Source: Ricordea florida (Eukaryota > Cnidaria > Anthozoa > Corallimorpharia > Ricordeidae). From it: DNA of 64,000 nucleotides. Positions 11,461-23,400 of this stretch are shown piece by piece. The position numbers and the translations under genes are program-made. The notes under the pieces were generated by a model. That model was not told the DNA's origin and did not search any database. It was given only the letters and a program-made list of their open reading frames with translations. The stretch covers positions 4,758,473 through 4,822,472 of the forward strand of contig OX453275.1 of the NCBI GenBank assembly GCA_949710005.1, given 5' to 3'. The stretch's first letter is position 1, and each line of letters opens with the position of its first letter.

Positions 11461-13030
11461 CTGAAATACCTTTACTTTATCCAACAATCCCAAACACCTT
11501 GAAAGAACTATAAACCAAGAACTAATTAAAGTGAAAACCTAGTGTGACATAAATAACCTCTCAACAAATCTTTCTAAAACTAAATTTTTGATAATAACGT
11601 CACCCCAGAAACGTCTTAATACTCAAATCAACGTAACCTTACCGGACAATGATGGCAACATGTTTTCATTAGAACAAAAAGACCATATAAAATATCTTGG
11701 AGTAATTATTGATAAGAAGATTAATTGGAAACACCACATCTTGTGCGTCTGTTCCCGCATTGCAAGAAACACTGGTATTTCCTTTAAACTACGACACTAT
11801 CTTTAACCTCTACAGGTACAGCAGTTAAACCACAATCTGATATACCCTTACATATCCTATGCCATTTTTGCTTGGAGTAGAACCTATAAAACTAGCCTAA
11901 AAAAATACAATCTAAACAAAATCATATTGCCAGGACTATCTTTTTTGCGACGTTGTATGGAAAAGATTCAGAAAGTGCATTGCCTCTTGATATGTTGACA
12001 GTAGAAAACACTTTTAAGCTTCAGGCATTTAAATTTGTACATAGTTGGCATCGAAAAAAGCTTCCGTAAATTTTTACTGACTCATTCATCTATGCCAAAG
12101 ATATTCACCCCTACAATACGAGATTTGCCTATGAAGATAACTTCTACAAGAGGCTGACACTATTTTGGGAAACGAAACGAAATGTTAAGAAACGAGTGCT
12201 GTATTATCAGAAATGAAGTTATTAATTAACACGAAGGGAAATTACCATGATACATTCTCTCTCCTTCAAAGTTAAATCTATTTCACAAAATAGCAATTTG
12301 GAAAACATTACTATTTTGCGAAATACGTTGTTTCAGTTGAAATGAGTACTTGCCAGTCGTTTCAAGGTATTTTACAACTCATTTGTAAATTGTGGAAAGC
12401 CCGATCAAATTTGCTGTTAGAAGAGGTGGTTTCCAATCGTTTTAAAGTGTAAAATCAAGGTATATTACAACGCATTTCGCAAAATAATGTTTTCTAAAAT
12501 CGCTATTTTGCGAAATGGGTTGAAATACACCTTGATTTACACTTTAAAACAATTGGAAGCCACTGCACCTCTTCCAACAACAAATTTGATCGGGCTTTCC
12601 ACAATTTACAAATGAGTTGTAAAATACCTTGAAAAAAACTGGCAGTTACTCATTTCAACTGGAACAACGCATTTCGCAAAATAGTAATGTTTTCCAAAAT
12701 TGCTATTTTGTGAAATAGATTTAATTTTGAAGGAGAGAGAATGTATCATGGTAATTTCCCTTCGTGTTAAGTGATAACGACATTTCTGATAATACAGCAC
12801 TTGTTTCTTAACTGTTCGTCTTATGTTTGTTTTGTTTCGATTCGTTTCGCAAAATAGTATAAGCCTCTACAAGGTACGCGTTAGAACCAGCATTGGGAAA
12901 CAGACGATAGCCTCAACAGAATGATGTTTGGCAAGACTAAACCGATCAAATTTAAAAATCTCAGCACGATCTGTTTCAGTAAAAGAGTTAAACAATACCT
13001 GCTACTCAGGCAGTTTGGTTCTTGACGCTA
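11461..13030 (+). pseudogene. LINE reverse-transcriptase 3' fragment, decayed and interrupted
   Basis: The frame around 11588-11806 reads KYLGVIIDKKINWKHHI and later TGISFKLRHYL, typical of the region after the polymerase domain of non-LTR retrotransposons. Homology continues with frameshifts to FAYEDNFYK at 12150, is broken by the foldback element 12151-12866, then resumes with VRVRTSIGKQ and ends near 13030. The upstream polymerase and endonuclease parts are absent. It is an old, non-functional copy. Confidence 0.7.
12151..12866. mobile_element. 716-bp foldback element with 7-bp target duplication
   Basis: The two halves are long reverse complements with termini AGGCTKAYACTATTTTG. The element is flanked by CTACAAG at 12144-12150 and 12867-12873, and deleting one copy plus the element rejoins the LINE reading frame. 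A target duplication of this size fits hAT-like transposition (usually 8 bp). There is no transposase. Confidence 0.9.
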
Positions 13031-13404
13031 CTTTCGTAACTGGCTTACTCTTCTTCTCTTTTTATATTTGCTAGCCTGCTTTGCGCTCTGGTTGGGAATT
13101 TTTTTTTGCCCTTTTTCGCTTTTATTGTGTTTTTGCCTTTTATTGCCTTTATGTGCACTGCTTTGTGCTTGCGCAATTATGTGAATGAAAGCTACAAAAC
13201 TTAAAACATGACACGTCTAGTGCTAAACTAGAAAACCTTCGGGTTCACTTTTGCTCTAGGCATTTCGTAACAGTATCTATATTTTTAATATAAACCAATT
13301 ATATATATATATAAGGATAAAAAAGTAAAAATATAGAGACAAATGTATTTTTGTATTCTCAGGAAATGCAAAATAAAAATAATTAATGTATTGTATTGTC
13401 TAAC

Positions 13405-13580
13405 TTTAGTTCGTCTAGTTTGATCGTCCGGGTGAGGGTAGTTCAGAAAAGAACTGTTGTTGGTGACTGACGTTTCGACAACCTGAGCGGAAGTCATCTT
13501 CAGAGTCAAGTGAATAGTGTTTGTCAGACGATGATGTTATAAGTCTGGTCTGTTAAACATGATTGGTCAGTTTAGCCATG
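13405..13580 (-). repeat. Dispersed repeat with hammerhead-ribozyme-like core
   Basis: On the minus strand it reads CTGAAGA (complement of 13497-13503), a short hairpin region, then GAAACGTC. The flanking TGACT and AGTCA (13504-13508 and 13464-13468) can form stem I. All core positions of a type I hammerhead are present, although stem II is short (GAC/GTC) with one unpaired U. The upstream block GATCGTCCGG also occurs at 47262, which marks a repeat family. Confidence 0.55.
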
Positions 13581-14362
13581 ATATTGTCTAACTTTGAAAG
13601 AAAGATATACTTCAGTGATCCCATTATATATTTGTGATTGGTGAATTATTTCTTAGAGCATAACAAATGTTACCGAAGTCACTACCATAATGTGGCAAAG
13701 CACTGGAAAGAAAAATCTTAACAATTTGTTTCTTGTTGATATGGAATGAAAATGATTAAGATATAAAGAGGGCAGAAAGCCTTTCAGACCATGGTGGCAA
13801 AATGCAAATACACCCTTAACTCTTATGTTCAATGATTGCATTGTTTTGTGCATGACTCTCAAGAAGCTAAGTTCCATGCAAAATTAATGTCCATAATATA
13901 CATTTTGCTATATTTTTGTTGCACGGAGTTAACATGCAGTGGGAAAATATGGTGGGTAGAAACACAGGCTCTCAACAATCTGAAACAGCTTTCCTTACCA
14001 GTTTATTTTTAGAAACAGAACTTTAACATTTGTACATGAATAATATTACTGTTTCTATGACGTAATCTAAAGTAAACTTAAAACAATTGGCTTTGGAAAG
14101 GTACATGTACACAGGAAGGGAAATCTAGGGAGCAAAGATTCTATATCACGAAAACACCTTTCATCAGGAAACATAAACACAAGGAAAATAAAGAAAAATT
14201 GTTTGGTGGCAAAAGTAAATGACTAATACATTAAACAAACTCAAATCTGACAAGTTTTTCAGGGCTCTATTCTCGGAGACCATTGATATCTGTATGTACA
14301 TGTACAGTGTAGTAAAAGCAAATCTGGTTCAGGTAGTCTTCTGTGATATCAACAATAATTTA

Positions 14363-17216
14363 TTACACAAGTTTCTCCATTTCACTTTGCACATGCTGTG
14401 CTAGTTCTTTGTATTCCTTGCATTTGATTTCTATGACCCTTCGCTGTGAAAGAAATAGTGAAAGTCAGTAAGCACTGCACAAAATAAGAACTGTACCTAC
14501 AATAAAAATAAAATGTAATGTGCTTTAGACATGAAAACTACAGATGTAATATTTGAAGGGGTACAAAAGGTTTACAATAAATGACTAACGTTGTTTAGTT
14601 ACCTTACAGAAAGGCTTTTCAAGTAACTTTAATTTATATAACCAAACCCAGAAGATAAGGTTAACATTCCAAGATTTATATTTAAATGTAATTTCTTTGA
14701 AAGACAAAAAATTGCCTGTAATGAAAAGCTGTAAAACATGTAACTTGTATCATTTTGAAAAACAAGAAAGTGGGATTATCAAAAAAGGTGATAAAGTTAT
14801 AATGCTGTATTAAGATGAATGGTGTCAACATTTAGAGTGTTGGCTCTTTGTGAGAGAGAGAACAAAGGGCTGATGCTTAATATCAGCTCCCTTTCTTATC
14901 CTGCATTGTTATTACTTATTTTATCAATTTGATTGATAATCCCAATTTCTGGTGTTTCAAATTCCCACCAACACAGCACCAGGTTCTTTAGAAAATGCAC
15001 CCATAACCTATATATGTTTTTGTTTGGCTCACCATCCTGTTTATTTGCCTCTTGGTTTCCAGCTCTAGAAAGTCCTCCACAGTCCAGTCATCCTCTTGTT
15101 TGTTCAGTAACAGAAACTCGCATTTAGGTGAATGGGCCTTATGTTCTTCTCTGCAAGACAAGAAAGGTATCATTGTATGATAGAATAGAATTTATTATTT
15201 TTCCTTTAGTAGCATCAAAATAATGATGAAAAATAATCATCCCTGTGAAGAACAAGATAAAATCTCCTGTGTGTCACATTTAGGCAAACATTTTGTTATT
15301 TACTGTTAAAAGCAGTTTTAATACAATGTCAAAAGTGATGTTTCAATAAATTTCTTTGGTTTTTGATGACTAGTCTAAGACTAAGATATATGACTTGTGA
15401 AATAATCTTGTTGCAATTTCTTGATAACCTGAAGTAAAACAAAAATAAAACCAGTTGTGGTTACTTGACAAAACTACTTAACCAATGCTTGGTTCATTTA
15501 CCAGCTTTTAACTTACCACTAAATGCAATTGTTTTCAGATCAATATACCGGTACTCATCTTTTTATGTAAATTGTAACATTACCAACAAAGTTGAGATGT
15601 TTGGCCTCTTGATCAGCATCTCTGAATTAATTATTTTTATTCATGGACATGACAGATGCCAATTGGCTTTGGTAAGACCCATAAAGGTAAAGTGGTCCAA
15701 TGGTCAGAACATTACACCAAACAAAACGTTTTTGCTAGATTTCCATACCACTCCATACTTCATTATGCATGCTGTAGCTATATTGTTTAGGGTAATGCAC
15801 ATGCAAACATTTTCTAGTTTTTGAAAAGCAAAACAGCCTGGGTACAGCATGCATACTAAAGTATGCTGTTATATAGAAATCTAAGCACTTTAGCCAGATT
15901 TCTGTATACAGGATGTATACAGGATGCATAAAGGAATATGGGGAACTAAGGGAATCTACATGTATCCATTATTTTTTCTTACAGTGGATTGTCCTCTGGC
16001 TCCCATCCTTCAAGTTCTTTGAAACATACAAAGCATCTGGCAATGTCTGGATCCCTGTCAGTAGCAGAATGATAAAACCCTGCTTCCGCCATCTAAAACC
16101 AAAAAAAAATAATCAAAATTTTTGCCTAGCCCTCCATTTCTGCGGAGTTGATTACTGTTTCTTTTTCATGATCTATACACCTTGCCAAAGACTGTATAGA
16201 TCACCTCAGAATTTTAAAGTTTGACCAACATCATCTTTGGTGCAGTATGAAATGTTGTCATCAACAACAGTTCTTTTTAGAACTATCTTCACCGGGATGA
16301 TCGAACTCCACAAACAACTGCTGAGACTCCTTTGTTCAAACCATTTACAGTTAGGTTTATTGTTAAGAATATTTTGTTTCCTTTGTTTTACGTCAACTGT
16401 GATGAATAAATTATATTACACGACATGAGTCTCGCCCAAAAAAAATATCGAACTTTTCGAGATGATCGCTAGGTCAATTAGGTTACATGGCGTACATATT
16501 GTAGCTGTATTGTGCAAGAGAGTTCTTGGAAAACTAGAAATGTCATTATGTAAGATTTCCGCACAGGTCCCTACTTCATTATGCATGCAGTAGCTGTATT
16601 GTCTTGGGCATTGTACGCGCAAACTTTACATATTTTGCAGGAACGAAATAGTATATCTACAGCGTGCATAATGAAGTAGGGACCTGTGCGGAAATCTTAT
16701 CGTGCACGGTACTCCACTCCTAGTTCCCTTTAATTAGCCTAGACTACTTGCCATAGAAGAAATCTAAAAAGCGATAAAATACAAGTTACGCTGTGCCTAT
16801 ATGTCCGGCAGCCGGACAGAATTTTCAAAATACTCGGTGTCCGGCAGTCGAAATTTTCTCGTGTTATGATTTTAATATCGGTGATTACCTAACATAAACA
16901 TCCATATTCCTTGTCTCCTAGCCCTAATCCTTAACCTTATTGGCATAATCTACCCTGAAAGCGAAGAAAACCAGACTGCCGGACACCGAGTGTTTTGAAA
17001 ATCCTGCCCGACTGCCCTCTGAATGCCGGACATAGAGACACTTGCTTTGTACAAGTTAAAGCTAATGAGAAAGTCCCAATCGAGTGTGTAGAAACGTACC
17101 TTTCTGGCAGTACAGTTGGAACCCGACTCTTCAGTGAAAGGCCAGTCTTTGAATGTCGCTAATCGATTCTCAAATTTGTTCATATGGAACTCGTAGCTGA
17201 TAATATTGTCCGTCAT
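14363..17216 (-). CDS. BIRC5: Survivin, BIR-domain chromosomal passenger protein
   Basis: Four exons in transcript order: 17100-17216 (ATG 17214-17216), 15983-16092, 15033-15150 and 14363-14443 (stop 14363-14365). All splice sites are GT-AG and phases match. The product is 141 aa; human survivin has 142. Exon 1 carries [10 protein letters not shown], exon 2 [20 protein letters not shown] and GWEPEDNP, and exon 3 HSPKCEF. The BIR zinc ligands are Cys59, Cys62, His79 and Cys86, equivalent to human 57, 60, 77 and 84. The last exon gives a charged helix (coiled-coil tail) used with INCENP and borealin. In the family the protein localises Aurora B in mitosis and can restrain apoptosis. It is divergently paired with NPLOC4, with 201 bp between start codons. 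An AATAAA on the minus strand (14359-14364) overlaps the stop codon, so the 3' UTR may be very short or use another signal. Confidence 0.95.
16551..16699. mobile_element. 149-bp MITE in BIRC5 intron 1
   Basis: The ends TAAGATTTCCGCACAGGTCC and GGACCTGTGCGGAAATCTTA are perfect inverted repeats extending about 40 bp. A weaker relative with the same CTTCATTATGCATGC core lies around 15740-15890 in intron 2. Confidence 0.85.
16798..17034. mobile_element. Inverted-repeat element in BIRC5 intron 1
   Basis: The left arm TATGTCCGGCAG... with ACTCGGTGTCCGGCAGTC matches the inverse right arm GACTGCCGGACACCGAGT ... TGCCGGACATA. It ends about 65 bp from the exon 1 donor. No coding capacity. Confidence 0.75.
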
Positions 17217-17417
17217 CGTTTCCTAACGAACGAAGTAAAGGAAAAGTTTGAAAATGGCGGTCAAGGAACGCTTCCTTAGTCCCAGTCTTCTTTCAGTCCT
17301 AAAATACCCAGTCTGCCGCGACAAATCTCATCACACGGTTACACGACCTGCAATGGCGAAAGAGGAAGAACTGGAAAGCGGTCCAAATTTCTCTTAACCG
17401 ACTTCCTGAATACCAGA
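17217..17417. promoter_or_regulatory. Bidirectional BIRC5/NPLOC4 promoter region
   Basis: This 201-bp spacer separates two divergent start codons, so both promoters must lie here or in first introns. Visible candidates are TTTGAA at 17247-17252, identical to the core of CHR cell-cycle elements known in vertebrate survivin promoters, and AAAATGGCGGT just after it, a YY1-like site. No TATA box is evident. An ATG at 17254 within this region opens a uORF of about 47 codons ending before the NPLOC4 start, if transcription begins upstream of it. Motif roles are inferred. Confidence 0.6.
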
Positions 17418-20400
17418 ATGGCTCAAATTGTAAGTATCCAATTATTAAAAGATCGAAACAGATCCAAATATGTCAAACTTATTTGTTGCTTTTAAATTTA
17501 TGACCCCTAGATTGTACGTGTTCAATCTCGTGAGGGAACTTTCAGGATCAAGACCTCCCTCAATGAAACTGTTTCATCTTTTATAGACAAGGTAAAGATT
17601 TCTACTTGTACTACAGTGATAACGATAACGATGTTTTAACGAGTTTTGTTAATGGGTAATACATCTTCGCGCAATAAACTTATACAATTGTTTCCCGAGC
17701 CGGTGAGGTAAGTGCCTAGGGAGCCGAGCCCTGATAAAAGTTATCAATTGGTATGTATCCCGCGGGTCACGGGTTGTGTGGGCAGGATTAGGTACTTCGC
17801 TTTCAGTCGTAAAGGGATAAAATTGGCAAGTGTATAAATCTTGGAAATTAAAGTATGTTCAATTAGTCTTAAATCTTTGAAATTAACTTTAAATTTCTGT
17901 AGTTATAACCATGCTTCATGAAACCCTAAACTCCCAAGGTATGAGTGGCAATTCTCCTTAGTGACTACCATTCACTTTCTTCTGAGTTAGTTTGGTGGAG
18001 CTGGCATCAGATCAATTGGATATTCCTAGGATGATCATTGCCTGAATTCTCATTATCTTAGTACTTGACTTTCTGTTAATATTGTGAGGAGAGTTCATAT
18101 GTTGATCACCTCTGGGTCCACAAAAAGACAATAAGCATACCAGATACTGGGTAAGCATATTTATTTGAATAAGCACCCAACTTTGAATGAGTGTCCACCT
18201 TGAATAAGCGCCTACCCTGAAGGTAAAAAAAGTCAAGAAGGGCCCACTACCCCCTCCCCCCAGAAAAAAATCTGAAATCTGAAGTGCCCAAGTGGAGTTT
18301 TGATTATTATTTCATCCCTGTCCTTCAATTCCTAAATTCATTGTCTGACAGTCTATAAAAATGCTTATGTGAGCCCAAAGTTTTTTCAGCTGCATAAGAA
18401 TGGTAGAATATTTAATAAGTGCCCAGTAACGAAAACGTTTACACATCAGTCAAGTGCCCACTCTCAAGGTCCAAAAATATGATAACTGCCCAGGGTGCAT
18501 ATTTGAACAAATAGCGTAACCCCTGCCCAACTTCAAAAGAAAAGAAATATTGGTTTTGTATTTGTGAAGACTCTTTCAAAAGGATGATATTTGTGTAGGC
18601 CTTGAATGCTGGAGAGACCTTTAATTACTGAAGTACTGTGATCAGTGTTATGGATGGAAAATAATTCTCAGTCCATGTTTATTGTAGGTGGCACAAGAGC
18701 TTTCTCTACAAAGAAGAAGTTGGACATTGTTTAAAAGTCGAAATAAGTCAGAGGAAATAAGAAATTCTGCGAGGAAAAAGCTGGTTTCTCTAGGCATTAA
18801 GTACGTACATGCATGATTACCAACTGCCTCTGTTAACAATAGAATTTTGGCTAGACTGCAGAATACTGGGCCACTTATTTACATCTCACTGCACATCAAA
18901 AGCTCTTATTGTCATGTGTCTCATTCTTCAAACTTTCCCTCTGAGGTGTAAATGAGGTGTGCATAGACAAAAGTGTAGTTGCTCCAAAACTTGCAAAAAA
19001 AGTTTTGAAGGCATTTGGGAGATATACTAATCTGAAATAGAAACACTTTACATGTTTTTGTACTTTAAGTTTAAGTATGTTTTTTTAATCTTCCTCTTTT
19101 GTTTGAGCATTTTGTATTTCCATCTTAATTATGTATACCATGCAATATGTGATTTAGATCTTGCATTGTTTCTGTTCTTCCCTGAATGGGATTGAAAACT
19201 GTTGTGATGCTATCATATTAATCTGCCAATACTTTATACCAGCAAGGTGGAAAGAGACAGTTTGTGTCAAATCACTTGCCAAAGAAAGAACATTTAGGTC
19301 ATATCCTGGGCTTGAACCATCAAATACAAACCACTGATATGACTTTTCTTTTTCAGATCTTTATGAACTGTAAGTACACATTTTAATGTAAGAAAATCTG
19401 TCCTGGTATTTTACTTACAGACATGGGGACATGCTGTTCTTGTCTGAGAACCTCTCAGCAGCTAGTCCAGACATAAGTTCCAATGCAGATTCTCAAGTCA
19501 ATGTCGGTTATGTCAAAGAGGATGAAATTGACCTTTTCCTCTCCAAGCAAGATGGCTTGATACACCGGGAAAGAGATCCTCAACTGTAAGCCCTAGATCT
19601 CAGTTCATATTATTATAGTTATGCAAAGGTTTCAGAAAGTGTTTTAGTTTTGAATACAGGTAATAATGGTAATATCAATAAACCTTGCTTTAACCTTTGC
19701 CACTGACTAACCAAGAATCTTTCCTTTATACTGTGGGTTCAAAAAAAAATATTTGATTTACTGTATACCATGCATGGTATTTCCTCGAGTAGTGGTGAAA
19801 AAAGCTTGATTCTGTCAAAAAATTGGTGGACTATATTTAGCTAATCAGTAATCCATATGCTGCCTGCAGAAGTTAGCTGCACATCTTTTCAGCAGATTAC
19901 AATGAAGTCATACAACTGCTTTTCCCTCTCTGGCCCTCTGCCTACCTCCAAACAGTGTACCTACATGTAGCAGTCATGATTTCTTTTGTAATACTTACAG
20001 TATTGATGAGTTAAATATTTGAATAAAATAGGATGCAATTGCACCACCTGAATTTAAAGCATGCACAAGTAAAATTTACAAATGGGCTTACCGGTAATGA
20101 TTTAAGTCTCTTTGACTTACCATACAGATACAACCTTGTTTGTAATATTAGTGCTCCCTTTTCATTCATCTATAGGTGCCATCACAACCCAAACAGTAAA
20201 TGTATTCACTGTTTTCCACTCGAGGTAAATCAGGGTTCCATCCTTGTGTACTGGTACACAAGAGCTGATACAATAAACCAAACAATACATTACAGCTAAC
20301 CAATGTCTCCAAGACAAAGAGAATACAATGGTTTATTCCCTTGTGTACCAGTATAATATTATAAGGACAGAACCTAAATCAGTGACCTTTTTCATGATTC

Positions 20401-23400
20401 TCCTTTTTTGGGTAGCTTATCCAGAGTTTAGGGTTATAATACATTGATTGAAATATTGTGAAAATAATAACTTTCTTAGTCATTATCACCTGTTTGGTTA
20501 AGTATGTACTTGGAGTGAAAGACTTGAATAATTTTTTGTAGACTACAACAAGAGACTCTTCATTGAGTCATGGCACTCTGAAATGGAAACCAGTTGTGGT
20601 CAAGAATGCAAAGTGCTTCTGTGTGCTTACACATCTTTAATTTCAAATCAGTTCATGTAAAAATTCAAATGTAAATGCAACATTCAGATTTCTAACTCAG
20701 GTCAAGGAGGACAGTGGTCATAAAAATTTCAGTTAAGAAAAATAGACCAGACAACACAAGCAAAAATCAAAAAAAAATAAAAATAAAATAAAAGAAAGAA
20801 TTTGTATGCTGCCATTTGCCCAAGAGTGTGTAATTGTTATTCACCTTTGGTGCAATATTGGTGTCGTGATTATTACAAACCATTTAAACACTTGTTTATC
20901 TATTTATTTTGCAGCCTTATGATGAAAGTTATCTGAAGAAACGTGAACCCCCCATCAAACACATGTCTTTTCATGCCTTCCTGAAAAAACTAAGTGGTGG
21001 GACAGATAGGTAAGTACAGTAAGTGCTATAACTAGTTGTGATGTGTGACATTTTGTCAATAAGTTTTTTCGACCTTCCCCCATTTAATATCTGGCAGCAT
21101 TTAGTCAAATGTTTTCCACAGCTGTGTGCCAAGCTTGTGTGCCAAGCAAGCAGGTGTGTTTAATATACATCTACACAACGTTATATTATGACAGGGGCAA
21201 ATTTGCAGTGTTGGAAGATATCAGTTGCAGGATTAAACCTGGATGTAGGGACCATCCACCATGGCCAGGCGGAATTTGTACAAAGTGTCAACCAAGTGCC
21301 ATTACACTCAAAAGACAAGTATGTCTAGAATGTTCTAAGTATACATGTTATCAACTAAATGGCTGTCCGGTCAAATTCACTGTTCTTGAAAATGTTTTAA
21401 GCAGTCTAGGTTTTACGCCTCTCACTTTTTAAATCCCCCAAGACAGCAAGTGTGATTTATTTTGAATTTTAATAGCAACTTGAAAATTATACTTGTCTCA
21501 GTACATATACATGTTTGTTTACTGCTCGTATTAGCATTAGTAACGGTAATCATACGTTCTTTTCGTTCAATTTGGAATTACATGTAATTTGCACGAGTGA
21601 TTTTTTTAAAAAGCTGAAATTGCATGAGCCGCTTTGGCGGATGAAATTTCACCTTTTTGGAAAACTCCCAAGTGCAATTAGCAAGTTAATTCCAAATTGA
21701 ACGAGAAAAACCGTATGATTACTTATCAATAATATAAACACGCAGCCGTTCTCAGGAGAGGAACGTTGCGTGACGACACTAAGAACGGCTTCGAAAGAGA
21801 CTATGTTTCATTCAGCCCACTGAAATTTTGAAATATCAGGGCGGAATTTTTGTTGAATGGAAAGTAATGCGCACTCATACTAACTTTCCCGTGACATCTC
21901 TGATATTGGAATAGTAACCGCGCGATTGCGATGTCGAGGCTGGGGTTGAATCGCCGGGAGATTCAAGCAGCTGTCTTTGTAGCATTTCAAGGGAAGCTTG
22001 TGTTTTATGTGCTTTCTTCGTTCCAAATGGTTTTAAAATTACGAGAGAAAGAAATATCTTTGCTCGAGGATATTCAAAACCTTACAGCAAAGGATCTGCG
22101 AGAAATTTTGTGATCTCATTCAGAATCAACGGGAGGAATGAAAGCGGACCTGGTGCTTAAAGTTTACGCTCTATTGATGCGAGACGTGCTGCGATCGAAT
22201 GCGAAAAACGTAGAAAGTGAAGAATATACAACGACCTGAAGATCATAGAGGGCATGCACTGACGCATCGCTTTAACATGGTTATGATCAATTCGCCTGGG
22301 TAATGAATTAAAATTGCCGGACTCGCCGACATCGCCCCACGGTTCAACATGTCTTTTCAAATATTAGATTTTGACTTTGATGATCGATCACACGTGATCC
22401 AAAAACGATGCAGGTTTGTACGTTTAGTACTTGAAGTAATCAGAGGTTAGTACAAGTATCTGCTTTGAGGAAGGCTGTAGAAGGCAATGCTTATCTTTGG
22501 ACTTGAGTAACGTACGTGCAACTTGGCCAATTAGACGACAAATATAAGAAGAGCTCGAAATGTACAAACAGATTTTTATTTCAGCTTTCTTATACAAAAC
22601 AGAAATTGCCTATGAGGATTTTCGAACAAAGCAACTTATGCATCTACTGTTCATGTTACGCGGCACCAACATCGCGCCACAATGAAAATATTTTTTTTTC
22701 AAAATGGAGCACACGACAATCAAAAGTGATCATAGTGCGGATAAATAGAATACCTGTGAATAAGAAACGTTGCGGATTCTATAGTTAAGTATAGTTGGCA
22801 TTCGATCAAGTTAACTTGGACGATTTTATAGACGACGAATGGAACAGGATTTTAAGATCTACACAAGATCACTGCAAGCGTAGGTAACCCGAAGGTAACT
22901 GTTCCCTCCTTCGCAGTCGTCCTTAGGGATGGAGTGTTGCGTGACGAGACTAAAAACGGCTGCGAAGGAGACTATGTTCCATTCGGCCCATGGAAATTTT
23001 GAAATATCAGGGCGGAAGTTTTGTTGAATGGAAAGTACTGCGCACTCATACTATCTTTTCCGTGTAGTTGTGAAAACAGAAGCTGCCGCCCTTAAACTGA
23101 TTTACGGAAATAAATAGCTTGAGCAGAAGACGGCTAATGGAGTATAAGCAGGAGCCCATTACCCGGAAAGTGCAACTGCTGTAGGTTCATGCAACGGCGT
23201 TTTCACAAGTAAGGTTATTTTTAGAGCGGCCACTCCCGCGAAAAAACGTTGTTTCCGCTGTCTCAGTTACCTCATTGGAGCTACTATTCTCTGTGTAAAT
23301 ACCTTCGTCAGAAATGCTGTCCGAACACTCCGATGAAGACTCGTGTATGTCGCCTATGTTCGCTGTCGCTACAGGCGTTTATCATGCTACATATCAATCA

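Larger units (their letters stand above)
8041..14362. other. Gene-free spacer between lipoxygenase and survivin
   Basis: No conserved coding exon was recognised on either strand; short ORFs here overlap repeats or look random. The content is transposon-derived: MITEs at 9211-9362 and 11338-11460, a TIR element at 10074-10723, a tRNA-like head near 11090, a LINE fragment at 11461-13030 and a hammerhead-like repeat at 13405-13580. I recognise nothing in 8041-9210, 9363-10073 or 13580-14362. Confidence 0.6.
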
